Assembly: GCA_029959085.1 (NCBI GenBank)
Contig: JARWIR010000003.1
Coordinates: forward strand, 25,373,505 to 25,437,504
Length of the DNA stretch: 64,000 bases
Direction of reading: 5' to 3'
From: Nemophila menziesii
Lineage: Eukaryota > Streptophyta > Magnoliopsida > Boraginales > Hydrophyllaceae
The position numbers and the translations under genes are program-made. The stretch's first letter is position 1; every line of letters starts with the position of its first letter. Under the pieces are notes generated by a model that was not told the origin of the DNA, ran no database searches, and saw only the letters and a program-made list of their open reading frames with translations. Positions 1 to 12,295 of the stretch are shown piece after piece.

Positions 1-453
1 AAAAAGTAATCATAGCTAGTTGAAACAATAAATTTAATAATTGATCGATTTTGTTTCACTTTGAAATACTTTGTTCTTACAATTTTACTGAAAATCTTGT
101 ACTTCCAAATATTTATAATTCTATTCGTGTCATTAGTTAAAAGAAAATTCATGTCTCTATGTCTTTATATGTCTTTGAGCCTCAGCTCGAAGTAATATCA
201 TTTCGAAAATTATAGCTGAAGAAACATAATATTGAAATGAATAAAGATTGAGGCAAGCTTTCTAACCTTCTTGATCAAAACCTGAAATTTGTTTACCTAA
301 AAGCTTATTTGAAAAAAGTCTTCAATGGGAGGATGTACTGAAACGTGAAAAAATGATTTAAAACAAAAGAGTAGGATGAAATAGATAAGGATGAAATTGA
401 CATGATAAAATAATAAAAAATAAAAAAAGAATAATAAGGTGCGTGCAATATAA
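1..453. other. AT-rich intergenic DNA
   Basis: No open frame, terminal repeat or recognisable transposon end was found. The stretch is AT-rich with short A-runs and is best left as unannotated intergenic DNA. Confidence 0.5.
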
Positions 454-600
454 AATGTAGAATTAAACCACAGGAGGGTATTTAAACCAAAGGGGGTAAT
501 TTGGTATTAAGGTGGTTTAATTCTTTGTCAAACCACAGGAGGGTATTTAAACCATAGGGGGTAATTTGGTATTTTACCCTAAGTTCTATGTAGAATTAAA
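454..600. repeat. Pair of 44-bp direct repeats inside a 13-bp flanking repeat
   Basis: A 44-bp unit starting aaaccacaggaggg occurs at 465-508 and again, nearly unchanged, at 530-573. The block is bracketed by atgtagaattaaa at 454-466 and 588-600. This looks like a target duplication around a roughly 120-bp insertion, or a partial tandem duplication. No family is assigned. Confidence 0.6.
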
Positions 601-913
601 ATAATCTGGGAAGTTATGGATTTTAGAAACAAATAAAATCTTTCAAATGATACCTAAATTAAATAAAAAATTAACGGATGATACATAAAATAGTGGGAAC
701 ACTAAAGGGTGTACTATTACCTTGTCAATTGGCCGTGACGATACTTGCTGTGTCTTTATCACATCCATTTGGGTTTCGTTTGCAGAGGCTGTGTTGATTT
801 CTTGCAGAGGCTTAGTTGATTTTCTTTTCTATTACCCTAAAACCTAATTGGTTTCTTATTAATCTTCTAATCCATCTACACCTATAACAGAATACTAATT
901 CACATACTAAAAG

Positions 914-1560
914 ATGAATCCATCATCCGATGGGATCCGTTCGTTAGATCAACGTCTCTATTACCGATTAATCTATACTTTAAGCGGTATGAGAAATGGG
1001 CTGGCTACTACAGGCGGGATATGAGTATTTTAGATGGGGTTGCGATAATGATTTGTTTTTGGTGAGGCTGGAAAAAAGAAAGATCGGAGGTGGTGGGAAA
1101 TAGGTCAAGTAAAGGTTTCTTTCCATCTCAATTAATAATGAAATTAATGGTGTTTCTAGGAGATAATGATAGCACTAGGGAAGACGATTCTGGGTTGGGC
1201 AAAGGCTGGGTAATGGAGAGGGTACAGAACGGCAGGGGAGAATCGAATGATGCTGGTGTGGCTATGGAAATGAAATCTCGGTTTTATTGGGGTTTTTTAC
1301 TGTATTGGGGGAAGATGGGTAGATGGATTATTTGGTTGAATGGTAAAGCGTATGTAGAACGTTTGAATGGAGGATGCACGTGGTTTGTTAAAAGAATTGG
1401 AGTAAATAACAATTGGGTCAAAGGTGGGGAGGGAAAATTAAGAATCTTTCAACCCGCATTTGGAAAAAGTAATTACTAATAATTAGAGTAGATAGAATTG
1501 TGTGGTTCAATGAAATGGGAAGATCATTTAGTGTTCAGTTATGCTGGAACTTTTGGGAAA
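914..1560 (+). pseudogene. Decayed coding remnant, family unrecognised
   Basis: A frame opening at ATG 914 stops after about 36 codons, and a second frame continues the coding-like text. An open frame then spans 1090-1479; its first codon is GTG and its first ATG is near 1138. It is rich in Gly and Trp and has no transmembrane segment. I do not recognise the domain. It lies just upstream of a MITE and of the ORF1 tail of LINE-A, so it may be the decayed ORF1 of that LINE. That is inference from position only. A broken host gene is the alternative. Confidence 0.3.
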
Positions 1561-1612
1561 CGAGATAATCTAGTAGTAGTCAAATCAGAGGGGAAAAAAA
1601 GAAAAATTATTA

Positions 1613-1877
1613 CTTCCTCCATTTCTTTTTATTTGACTCTTTACCTAAAAAATTATATTTCATAATATATGTTATACTACTCTTCCCAATGCAAATTAAA
1701 TACTTTTTTTTCCTTTTATACCATTTCTTTACTCCTTAAATCTCTCAACAACCAAATAATTATTACTAGCCATAAATAAGGTTATATTGGCCATTTTGTA
1801 TTAACTTTCTCCTAGTTTTAGAGTCCTTAATATATGTGCATTCCTCTAAAACGTCAATTAAAAAGGAATGGAGGGAG
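1613..1877. mobile_element. Stowaway-type MITE (Tc1/mariner), 265 bp
   Basis: The left end reads cttcctccatttctttttat and the right end is its near-perfect inverse (the strand complement begins ctccctccattccttttt). Both are flanked by TA (1611-1612 and 1878-1879). CTCCCTCC-type inverted repeats with a TA duplication define plant Stowaway MITEs. The interior is AT-rich and non-coding, so movement would need a mariner-like transposase supplied elsewhere. It sits directly before the surviving ORF1 tail of LINE-A. Confidence 0.85.
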
Positions 1878-1884
1878 TAATATA

Positions 1885-1992
1885 ATGGGTATAGAGTACA
1901 ATTTATATGCAAGAAAAAAAGACGAATGCAACCCCAAAATCATCCAAAAGGGAGGCGACTACTCCTATCAGAAAGCCGCGGATGATCCATGA
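1885..1992 (+). pseudogene. LINE-A ORF1, C-terminal tail only
   Basis: An open frame runs from about 1885 to a TGA at 1990-1992. It is rich in Lys, Asp and Gln and has no domain. It is read as the ORF1 end because its stop overlaps the ORF2 start as ATGA, the same junction seen in the other LINEs here. The RNA-binding part of ORF1 is not recognisable upstream. Confidence 0.5.
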
Positions 1993-4785
1993 GTACTCTC
2001 TTTTGGAATTGTCAAGGGATCCGAGCCCCTTTGACAGCTTCACATCTCAGATCTCTGGTGGCTCGTTTTCGTCCATCAATTGCAATATTTTGTGAAACTA
2101 TGTTACGAGAAGCGGATTCATTTGATATAGTCAGACGACTGGGGTTTGGTAACAAGTTCTTTGTGGATCACACTGGAACAACTTTTCATTCTGGTGGATT
2201 TATGATTTTGTGGCAGTCGGGTGTTGATCTTAATGTTATGTTTGGTTGTTCTTCGTTTGTTATCTTTAAAATTAAGGAAATTTCGTGTAGTTATTATGTT
2301 GTTTGTATCCATGTCCCGAATGACTTCAAAGATAGGAAAAAACTTTGGTATGATATTTCAAATTGGAGCAAGGATATTGATGAACCTTGGACTATTATAG
2401 GAGACTTAATGATATCCTTAGTACTAAAGAGAAATATAGCAATAACCCTGCAGACCTTAACCATATCAATGAATTCAAAAATTTCACATATAGCAATTCG
2501 CTTTTAGAAATAAAAACTAACGGGTGTTTCTTTACTTGGTCAAACAGGATGGCAGGAGATAAACACGTCAAAACAAGAATCGATGGAGTTATGGCAACAT
2601 ACGAATGGATCAAGCTTTTTCCTAGAGCACAGGTGTATGTGCCCCCGACAATCGGTTCGGATCACTCTCCCCTTATTCTAAACTATGATATTATTATGAA
2701 CCCCCATACTAAACATTTTAAATTCGAATCGTTTTGGTTGGACAATGAGAATTGTCGTATTACTGTAGAAAGAGGTTGGAATATACCTAAGATTAATCCA
2801 CCTATTACTAACTATACTAATAAAAGAGATAATACAATCAAAGAGTTAAGTCAATGGAGTAAGGAAACCTTCAAGAATCATGAGAAACAAATCAAAATCT
2901 TACATTATAGACTAAAAAATATCAACAAAAGCACTCCTAACGAAGAATCAATCGAAGAAGAAAAAGAAATTCAAAGAAAAATAAAATACGAATATGCCTG
3001 CGAAGAAAAATATTGGGGAGATAGATCGAGACAAAACTTGCTTGTTTATGGAGATAAAAACACAAAAAAATTCCACTTATCTACAATCCAGAGAAGGAAA
3101 TTTAATAGAATCACGAAAATAAAAAATGAATAAGGAGAATGGCAAGAAGGTTCATCTGAAATTAAAAGTTGCTTCAAAAATTACTACACAAATCTTTTCT
3201 TAGAACAGTACATAGAAATGGAAAATATGGAAAATGCAACAAGATACATAAAACCAAAAATTAGCCAACAAATGAATTATGAACTGACAAAAGATCCCAA
3301 TATGGAAGAAGTAGAAAGAGCAGTTAGGGAATTATCATCTTCAAAGGCCCCTGGTCCTGACGGCTTGAATGGGAAATTCTATAAAGAACACTGGGATATT
3401 ATTAAATATGATATAGTTGAAGTAGTTAAAGATTTCTTTACAAATGATAGGAGTTTGGAGGACATAAACGGTACTCTCATCACGCTTATTCCTAAAGGAG
3501 ACGTTCAAGAAAATTTAGGAGACTACCGTCCTATATCTTATGTAAATTTCATTTAAAACTACTGGCTAATCGATTACAGGGGATCATGGATAAAATATTG
3601 TCTCAAACACAATCGACTTTCATTAAAGGTAGGGCTATACAAGATAATATAATAATAGCGCAAGAAATATCTTTCTTTATGAGTAGGAGAAGGAATAATA
3701 AGAAGAATATGGCAGCTATTAAGATAGATATGGCTAAAGTTTATGACCAGGTAAATTGGGACTTTTTACTTTTGGTTCTAAACAAATTAGGTTTTTGTGA
3801 TAAGTGGATCTCTTGGATTAGAAATTGTACAATGTCTGTTTCTTTTAATATCAATCTTAATGGAGAAAGACTTGAGAAATTCGCTCCTGGTCGTGGTCTC
3901 AGGCAAGGTGACCCCTTATCACATTTTCTTTTTACTATTATGACTTAATCTCTTATTAGTATAATGGAATCTAATACGCTGAATGGGCTTATTAAGGGAG
4001 TCCAGATCAATAGGAATTGCCCCGATAAATCTCATCTTTTATTTGCGGACGACTCACTTTTCTTTATTACTATTGAAGAAACAAATATACAAATGTTTAA
4101 GTAATGTCTTAATATTTATTGTAAAGGGTCAGGAAAAAGGATTAATCTGAACAAATCAGCAATTCTATTTAGCAAAGAAACTTCACAAGAAATAAGAGAA
4201 AACGTAACAAATGAACTTAACATAAAGGAAACAAATGATTTAGGTAACTATGTTGGAATCCCATTATGTCATAAGAGATCCAAGGTGGAATCACTCACAA
4301 TGATAGCAGAGAAATTATTCAAAAATACGGAGGAATGGAAAGCTAGGCTTCTCTCAGAAGGAGGGAAAGAAGTCCTTATTAAGGCTATACTTCAAGCCAT
4401 CCCTAATTATTATATGTCAATTTTTTATTTCCCTATTTATTTTTGTAATAAACTAATTTCTGTAATCTCTAACTTCTGGTGGAACTCAGGAGAAAGAAAT
4501 AGAATACACTTGATGGCATGGGAAAAGTTAGCCATGGGAAAAATCATTGGAGGCCTAGGATTTTAAGATTCTAAGAAAATGAACACATCATTGTTAGCAA
4601 CACAAGCATGGCGAATAATGGAGAATTCGAAAACATTGGTAGCGAGATTATTAAAAGGAGTTTATTACTACAACAACAAATTCATGAATATCAAACTAAG
4701 GCAAAGCCGAACTTGGAGTTGGGCAAGTATCATAAATGGCAGAGATTTCATTAAGAAATATTGTATACATCAAACTGGGAATGGG
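1989..4785 (+). pseudogene. LINE-A ORF2, endonuclease and reverse transcriptase part
   Basis: The frame opens at ATG 1989 with the plant LINE endonuclease signature FWNCQGI, and catalytic Glu is present in FCETM. A shift near 2400 moves the rest (the region of GDL, later the DH of SDHSP) into another frame, open to 3133. RT follows: SKAPGPDGLN near 3345, a stop at 3556, TFIKGRA, then GLRQGDPLS near 3900, then FADD near 4040. A stop near 3948 and another shift precede the RT thumb region (4285-4566 and 4579-4785). The solo LTR interrupts the frame at 4785. In life this protein would nick target DNA and copy the LINE RNA by target-primed reverse transcription. This copy cannot make a full product. 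Confidence 0.85.
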
Positions 4786-6271
4786 TGATGTCTCCTCATT
4801 TGTGATAATAAAATATACTTCTGAGACATCATTTTAGGCTTATTTATTAGTTTATAGGTTGATTTTAGCTTAGTTTAGTGCACTTTCCTATTTTGGGTCT
4901 TGATTTAGTAGCATAATATTTTTAGAGCATATTGGGTTTAATTGTTTATTTAGTGTGAAGCTTTAAAGATAACTATGGAGATTAATTAGAGTCCAAGTCA
5001 AAGAGTACAACATATGGAAAGAGATTTACATGGAAATTGGAGATAAAGGAAACAAAGGCTAAAAACATTTAAAAGGAAAAGCTGCCTAATCTGAATTTCT
5101 GCAGCACACGCCTAAAGAAGTGCTGATTACTCCTACAAGGAAGCCGATTTTGGAAGATTCCTTTCATAGGGACAAAGATAATTCTGTTGCGATTCATTTG
5201 GTATATTATGGAGCAAAAACCAACCAATAACGAAGAAGATATGCTCAAAATAGTCCAGCTGTGTTTATCTTTATTTCCTTACGAATTTGAGTTGGGCTAG
5301 GAGTCCATTACTTAGAGTTATCTCCAAGAAACGAATTAGATCAACCTATACACTATAAATACAGCCTCTTAACACTCTTAAATCATCCTTGGTGAAACCT
5401 TAAACCAAGAGGAAGCTTACAACACAAGAGAGAAGTCTGGAAGGAGCTGTTCATCAACAATGTCTTCTTCTACCTTTAAATTTGTAATATCTTTCTTTTC
5501 TTTCATGAACTAAATTTATTTAGCTTGAGTTTTAGCATATATGTATGAACCCTAGTTTTGATTGACATCTATCTAATTTGGGAATTTCATGTTTTAAATA
5601 GAATTATAGTTTTTATTCTCTGTTTATGTGTTTGGATTTATATTCGGCGTTCTTGTGGACTGCAGCCATTAGAATTACCATCTAGTAATTAGGTCACCAT
5701 TGACAACGGTGTTTAATTGCATGTTTAGCACATAACGTCTAGTATTAGGTCTGATCTGACAACCCAACCTAACTAGATAATCACTATGGTTTAGTTCTTG
5801 TGACTATTTACCAATTACAGGAAAAGTTTGCTTAGGAAGCCTTATTGACACAGGTAAATCCTATTTGAAACTACCGATAGCGAATTGGGAACGATTAGGG
5901 AAATACTACATAATTCACCCTTACATGTTTAGAACGGCAAAACTAGTGGGGATTACATGCTAATAACTTAGCCATATTCTCAAATCACTTCTCTTTCATA
6001 TTTATTTTCTGTCTTTTAATTCTTAGTTTTAATTTAGTTAATTAGAAAACCAACAAAAATCTATTTATCTTTATTTTTATTGCGTTTAGTTGTTCTAGCT
6101 TTAATTTGTTGCACTTGATATTTGCATAAGATTCCTCTAACCTTCGTAGTCTCTGCGGAACGAATCTTAATCTAAACTTGCATACGATCTGTATACTTGC
6201 AGAACCGTGTAGCTTTAGGGTGTTATTTGCACTTTATTTATATCTTATTTTATCACACCTAGGCCCCACCA
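4786..6271 (+). mobile_element. Solo LTR of the GypA/GypB Gypsy family
   Basis: It begins TGATGTCTCC and ends CACCA, as do the GypA and GypB LTRs, and it shares their internal blocks, including a TATAAATA at 5354-5361. It is flanked by the 5-bp duplication atggg (4781-4785 and 6272-6276), so both ends are original and the internal region was lost by LTR-LTR recombination. It interrupts LINE-A ORF2. It is 1486 bp, against 1546, 1528 and 1527 bp for its relatives. Confidence 0.92.
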
Positions 6272-6276
6272 ATGGG

Positions 6277-7584
6277 AAAAACATCGACATATGGAATGAT
6301 TACAAAATGGAAACTGGAGAAAACAAAGGAGTACAACCTAAATAAGGTTAGTCAATTATTATATCCTAAGTCGAATATTTAGAATCTTGAAATTATTAAT
6401 AATATCTTTCCGAGACCTATTGTTCCGTCAATCACTAGAATTCATGTTATTGATGCTAATAATGAGGATAGATTTATTTGGCCATATGCGAAGGATGGAA
6501 AATATAATACGAAGACTGGATACATGAAAATTGTTGAAGAACAGGTACTCAATAAACCGCAAAAAATTGAGGAATCGGCTAAATTTGACTCTGAGATATG
6601 GAGAATTATATGGAAATCTAACATTCCAAAAAAAAAAATTATTCACTTGGAAAGCTTGTAATAATGCAATACATACAAGAAACAACCTCTATAAAAGACA
6701 ATGTGCAGATGATAAGATATGTATATGGTGTGGATATGATGAAGATACGGTGGAACACTTGTTACTACAATGCAAAATGTGTAAAGAAAGTTGGGCAGGT
6801 ACCTCGTTACAGATTAGAATTGACGAAACAGAGAGGGTAACACTTATGGAGTGGATAATTAAGATTATATGAATATATACGAAAGGAGGATGGGATGAAA
6901 ATATTATTAGATATTATTTAATGATCAACATTTGGAACATTTGGAAAGCAAAGATGAAGGCGCTTCATGAAGATAACCAAATAGAGGGAGAAATTATTAT
7001 TTTTAACACAAATAAGCTTATAAAGGAGATTCATGGAATAGACTGGAAAAAAATTAATAATTCAGCAAAGATGGCCACTAATGTAATACCACAAGAAAAT
7101 AATGGACCTAATTATGATGAAGAGACATTATTCTGAAATGTGATTCTTCATTTAAATATAAATATGAACCAACTGGAATAGGGATTATTCAGCAGCACAA
7201 GAGGTTACAAAGCATAACTCGATTCAAAATAGACTTAATATGTGAATCAGCTCTCGAAGGGGAAGCTTTTGCAGTCCTTAAAGCGGTACAAAAATGTGAA
7301 GAATATCCAGAGGATCGCAAGCTTATCCTTTCAGATAACCTTGAGATAACTCAAGGTATTAAACAGGTATCAGTCGCGAATTGGAAAATCCGGTTGATTA
7401 TTGATAAGATCAAATAAAAAACTACTGAGTTTGGTCCAATTTCCTTTCATTTCATTAGAAAGGAGTTCAACAATCAGGCGGATAAGCTTGCAAAAGAGGC
7501 TAGGCACGGGGCTACCAAGGCGTTTGAAATAGCAAGCTCTTTGTTTCAGTTTGCTGAAATTTTTTGTAGATCAGGAATTGGATA
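6277..7584 (+). pseudogene. LINE-A ORF2, zf-RVT and RNase H part
   Basis: The LINE resumes after the solo LTR. A zf-RVT domain lies in 6531-6872: the FTWKACNN motif followed by CIWCG and the later HLLLQCKMC pattern. A further open piece spans 6921-7136. From about 7140 to 7584 an RNase H domain keeps all four acidic positions expected of the fold (CDSS; EGEAF; SDN; QADKLAKEA). Plant L1 elements with this domain are thought to degrade RNA in the RNA:DNA hybrid. Several frameshifts and a stop near 7418 show decay. A short 3' UTR leads to the poly(A) run. Confidence 0.8.
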
Positions 7585-7693
7585 ACACTAGGGATATTCC
7601 AATCATTTTTCTTCTTCTTGTTTTTCTTTGTTTTGTTGTTTCTTCTCCTGTTTCGCTTGGTGTTTAGGCACCTTTTTATGTCCAAAAAAAAAA

Positions 7694-8399
7694 TTGGACT
7701 GGAAAGCCATATAATATCGTCCAGTTTTGTGTTTTAAATTTTTCATTAATAAACAGAAACAAAATAAAATAATTGGCCCAAATTATCGTCCAGTAATCGA
7801 TTTTTTTAGAATGGATTATTTTAAAGATTAATGCTTAAAATTCTCTCAAGTTAGAATTAATTCTCTCTCACCATAGCCGTTATTTTTTGCTCATTAAAAG
7901 CACTATACATTTTATTATTTTCTTTTTTTCCATTAAAAAAATAGTTTGAGTTATGAAAGCTTAACTCAATTTTTGAGTGATAGAAAGCTTTCCAAAACTC
8001 AAATTTTGAATTTTAGAAACAAACTCAAGATATTTTAGGAGGGTAAAAAAGACAATATCTTTAACCGAATAATGGATAAGGCTGCGGGGTTTATTGGATA
8101 TTAACCCTTATTTAAAATCTGATGAATTCTTTTTAATTCTTCTATAGAGTTTGATAGATTTTTTTATATCATATATAGATTTTGATAGATTTTTTTTAAT
8201 ATTGAAGGAATTAGAAATCATTATATCTTGTTATTTTTCATGTGATCGATCAAAAATATTATTATTTTATTATTTTAAAAAACTAAAATAATTATACTCT
8301 TTTGTTTCTTTGGTTGGTATAAAAAATATATGCTCCGATCAATTACCCATCATAGAGGTAGTACAATATTAGTAAAAAGAGATGGGAACGGCCGAAGAG
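7694..8399. other. AT-rich intergenic DNA
   Basis: No gene or transposon end is visible. The motif atcgtccagt recurs near 7725 and 7785, but no inverted or target repeat delimits a unit. Confidence 0.4.
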
Positions 8400-10860
8400 A
8401 AAATTTGGTCTAACGATGAAGTTCCTTAGCTTCAAATCTGGTCTCGTCTTTTATTTTCTTTATTTTACTTGTTTTTTGATGATCTCCAAACACATGCTGT
8501 ATAGTTTCAAGCTTGTTCCCTCCACTTTGGAACTCCTTACAAACGTCATACATACTTTTATGCCTTTATATGAGTTCTTTATTCACATGCAGGATGTTTT
8601 CTATCACGCTACCACTTCCATTGGTCAGATTCAAGCTATTGACGTCGCTACCAGTTACCCTATTTGGAGTATCTTAATTCTTGGACTTTGCATCTCATTC
8701 GTGCTTGGTTGGTCTCCCTCTTCAGCTTACCTTGTACTTATTTATTATTATTTCTCATCGGAGAGTATTTTAAGGTAGATCATATATCTGAAATGCGGTT
8801 ATGCTTACTTATGCTGAGTTTTGTGTCGCTTTATTTTTACTCAAAGCAAATGTCAATTTATTTGTCTTATCTCAGAGTTTAGACCTTATCGGAATTTGTT
8901 CTACTACATGGCTACCTTGTTGATTTGTATCATCACTCTTTTGATTTTTGCACACGCATCTTTTAGTCTTGGAGTTTTACATCTTCTTTACGACGAAATC
9001 TGCAATTTTCAATTGAGTTTTTTATGTCATGGATATATTCTATTAATTTTTAAGCTTATTGGAAACAAAAATGCCTTTTCATTTGTTTTGTTTATGATAA
9101 CTGAAGCATTGGAATTGTCATTCAGAGGATTTTTTATCTGTTTTTGGGAGATTATATTTGCTCACTGAGAATCTATTCGAGTGTAAACTCAAGCTCTAAA
9201 GCAATGTGTTGAAGGTTAGTGAGAAGAGAGCCAAAAGACCATTTCATATTTTCCAAATATACATATCAAACCGTCCCTAAGCCTACGCTATAACCATAAA
9301 GACCTCGTGATTCTTAGCGACGTAGTGGAATAACAATTAAGCTAATAGGGATTAAGTCAAGTGGAGCGTCCAACCAAGTTAAGATCGAGGAGCACCCTAT
9401 AGCCACCATATCGAGCTAAAATTGAGGGTAACGTTCTCGCATTGTGAAGTTAATTCAGAACTGAAATTATCTATGTGTTTGATTAATTGTATGATAGGCG
9501 TATTTGTGCATTAGTTTTAATTTATACTATATGAGATTTATTTTGAGTTTTGCTTTGAAACCATTTTTTGAATTATGCATTTGTTTCGTTACTTAGACCT
9601 CTAATTTTGTTCTTACATTGTCAGGACGACAAAACTTTGAGTTGGGGGTCTTGATGTCTTTTGTTTTGTGATAGAATAATCATCCCATGAGACATTATTT
9701 TAGGGTTAAATCGGACTAAGTTAATAGAATAATCATCATATTTTGATATAATGCACTTTCTACCTTCGCTTTGGAATTATTATTACTTTTAGAGCTTTTA
9801 TGCGTTAATTTTTTCTGTTTAGTGTGAAGATTTTAGGTTTACAGATGCTAGGAGGCACTCAGATGAAGAGGAGAAGTGAGGATTCATGTCCAAACCCAAT
9901 AAGAAGCGTTCAAAGAGCAAAAGAAATAACTTTAATAGTTTTAGAAGAAATCAAGTCATCACCGATTTCAATTTTCGAGGCATATTGGCGAGGATTTAAC
10001 CATAGTGGTTCAAATGAAAGTTGTGGGCTTTGAAATAAGTGAAATTTGAGAAGTTGAAAAAGTGAAGTTGGACTTACGATACAAAAGTTATGGTCGAAAT
10101 ACTAAAGCGATGTAGTGATGTCCAATATTAAGTAAAACAGATTTGAGCCTTTTCTCCACTTAAGTAAACCCATATGGGCCTAATCTGTTTTCTAAAACTA
10201 TGTACACTATTTTTACCTCATTAATTCAGTTCACAACATTATTTTAAGAGAAGAGAAAAGCTAGAACGATTGGAAGCAAGGAGTAGAAAAGAAGAACAAG
10301 GTTTTCCATCATTCTTCAACAATTTAGCACTAAACTGAATTGTTACTTTTCTTAGCATTATGAATTTATTTTTAGTTTTTAATTTTCTTAGTTTAATTAT
10401 GAGCTAAAGTCCAATTACTTGAGAATCGCTATTAAAGTGATGAACCCTACTTTCTAATTTACAATTATTTGAATTTGGGATTATGTTAATTTAAATAAAG
10501 TTAAATTACTTTCCATTACTATGTTCTTATAATTATTTACTGTTGCTTTACAGGTCATTTAATAATAGGACTTAGTACTTTAAGCTATTCTTTGCAAGAC
10601 GATCATTCAGAATGGGGGCTTAAATACGGACCCAGAACATAGACGTGTGGTGTGCGTTAGTGAACCTGGTGGTCTTAATTAGTCATGCAGTCATTAGGGT
10701 TTATGCCGTCAATTGTTTGAAAGTATTGTAATGTCACTCTGACGAGGTCAATAGTACCGTAGAATAGCATCCTATCTACCCTAACGAGATTTAGGAAGAT
10801 GTTAGAATCCAGACTAGTGTAAAATATTGACTTTGCCCTTAAATAATAGTTTAGACTTAT
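8400..10860 (+). mobile_element. Gypsy 3' remnant: 3' UTR, PPT and truncated LTR
   Basis: From about 9160 the text matches the long 3' UTR of GypA/GypB, including the block around ccgtccctaagcctac at 9219-9320. A polypurine tract (tttgagttgggggtct, ending 9651) precedes an LTR start TGATGTCT at 9652. The LTR body differs from GypA, so this is a related but distinct family. The LTR is lost near 10860, where reverse-strand LINE sequence begins. Three T-rich open frames (8416-8778, 8664-8882, 8821-9168) look like chance frames in UTR, not genes. The left limit at 8400 is a guess. Confidence 0.65.
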
Positions 10861-11560
10861 GACATGTCTAGAAATACCTTGTGACAAAAGAAATGTCGGA
10901 TACCTTGTCCAGGTTGGATTTTTTTAAGTCTTTCTCCGTTGAACTTGATTTGAAAGAATACCAAAGAAATGCAATTGTGGATCCAATCAGTCAATTTTTT
11001 GTAGATTTCGAGTTTAGGGAAGATTGTCCGTACAAATTCCCATTTAAATTGATCGTAAGCCTTTTCTATAGCAAGTTTGACTGTAGCATAATTTTTTTCT
11101 ATTTCCTTGTTTGTTTTAGAAAATTTGCGACTTCTTCTACAATAAAAGAATATCGTCCTAAATACATCTTCCTTTGATAAAAACAAATTGGGCAGGGAAA
11201 ACAATGTCATCCATTACGGGATACAATCTAAGCGCAAGCGTTTTTGTGATAATTTTGTAAAAAGGTTAACACATGGAATTGGTCTTAAATCTTTCACACC
11301 TTCTTAAATCTCACCCTTAGGATAAGAGTAATAAGAGTATCATTAATGTTTCGAAGAGATATATTAATTCCAAAATATTCAAAGACCAATTTGAGAAGTT
11401 TTCATTAAGAAAATACCAAAACTCTTTATAGAAATGTCCGCCCTGAAACCTTTATGCCTGACATGCTAAACACCACAGTTTTTACTTTCTCTAAATTTTG
11501 GATTCATGTAAGCATCTCATTCTTCTCATTAGAAATTTTATAGAGAGAAAGGTTAGGTAC
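10857..11560 (-). pseudogene. LINE-B: reverse transcriptase fragment
   Basis: Read on the minus strand, 11210-10857 carries RT text: VKLAIEKAYDQFKWEF (the usual D/EKAYD block) followed by FNGERLKKIQPGQGIR (the block before LRQGDP). Degraded RT text upstream continues to about 11560 in several frames. No FADD motif survives; the fragment ends at the junction with the Gypsy LTR. It is a dead scrap of an L1-type LINE. Confidence 0.75.
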
Positions 11561-11934
11561 CTCTTCCAAACCTGCTACAGGTTTGTTAGCAAATAGTTTT
11601 CATGAATAAGTTTTACAGACTTTTCAGATTCTCCGTCCATGAACCCTTATCATTTTTAAATCAGAGAGATACAATTAAAAGTACCTAATGTTTCTGAATA
11701 TAAAATAGACTCTAATAATCAATCACCAAGGTGTTTCTATAGACGAGAGATTTTCTTTTTCATGAGTTTTCTACGTGATAAAATTATTCAAACAATAGTG
11801 CACAACTTCAACGGTATACTTCATTATAACAAAAACAAGAAACAAACAAAAATAAAGAATTTAATGATTGTTGTATCTATTAAAGGTGTTATATAATCTA
11901 TTGTATTTATAGATAAATAAATATATTAATTAAA

Positions 11935-12035
11935 TCCAGCTTGGGTAGCTCAAATAGTCAGGGCCTTGTACTTCTAATGAGAGGTATATTGATTAAATCC
12001 CTCCCTAAACATGGGTAAGGGTATGGTTTCTCTTG
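11935..12035 (+). mobile_element. tRNA-derived SINE fragment
   Basis: The stretch has a tRNA A-box-like ggtagctcaaatagtc near 11944 and, about 40 bp on, a worn B-box-like gattaaatccctcc. It shares ccctccctaaacatggg with the better-preserved SINE at 61082-61270. No target duplication was found. A diverged tRNA pseudogene is the alternative. Confidence 0.5.
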
Positions 12036-12295
12036 TTACTTAAAAGATAAAATCCTTGATCTAATTTCACATACTTTTAAGTTATTTACAGAAACATGAA
12101 TCCATCTTTTACACATTTCACTCTATTCACAAAGCTCATAAATTATTCCCTAAAAATTTCAAGCAAATACCACAACAACAAAAAAAAACAATAAGAAAAC
12201 TTTGCAACTAACAAACTAATGGGTCTTGTTTAGACCATTTATTTTCAACTAAAAAAGTTTTATATAGAAAACCCAGCCTTATTGAAACCTAAACT

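Larger units (their letters stand above)
1880..7693 (+). mobile_element. LINE-A: L1-type LINE with C-terminal RNase H, decayed
   Basis: Order: ORF1 tail, AP endonuclease, reverse transcriptase, zf-RVT zinc domain, RNase H, then a poly(A) run at 7684-7693. A solo LTR (4786-6271) splits it. Frames are broken by several stops and shifts, so the element is dead. The RNase H domain sets it apart from the intact LINE-E in this window, which ends after zf-RVT. The 5' end is uncertain: the MITE at 1613-1877 separates the ORF1 tail from any upstream ORF1, and no target duplication was found. Confidence 0.85.

Noticed and set aside
8416..9168. Three overlapping open frames with hydrophobic translations (possible membrane proteins)
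   Set aside because: T-rich sequence gives hydrophobic codons by chance. The frames overlap each other, have no family signature and lie next to a Gypsy 3' UTR.
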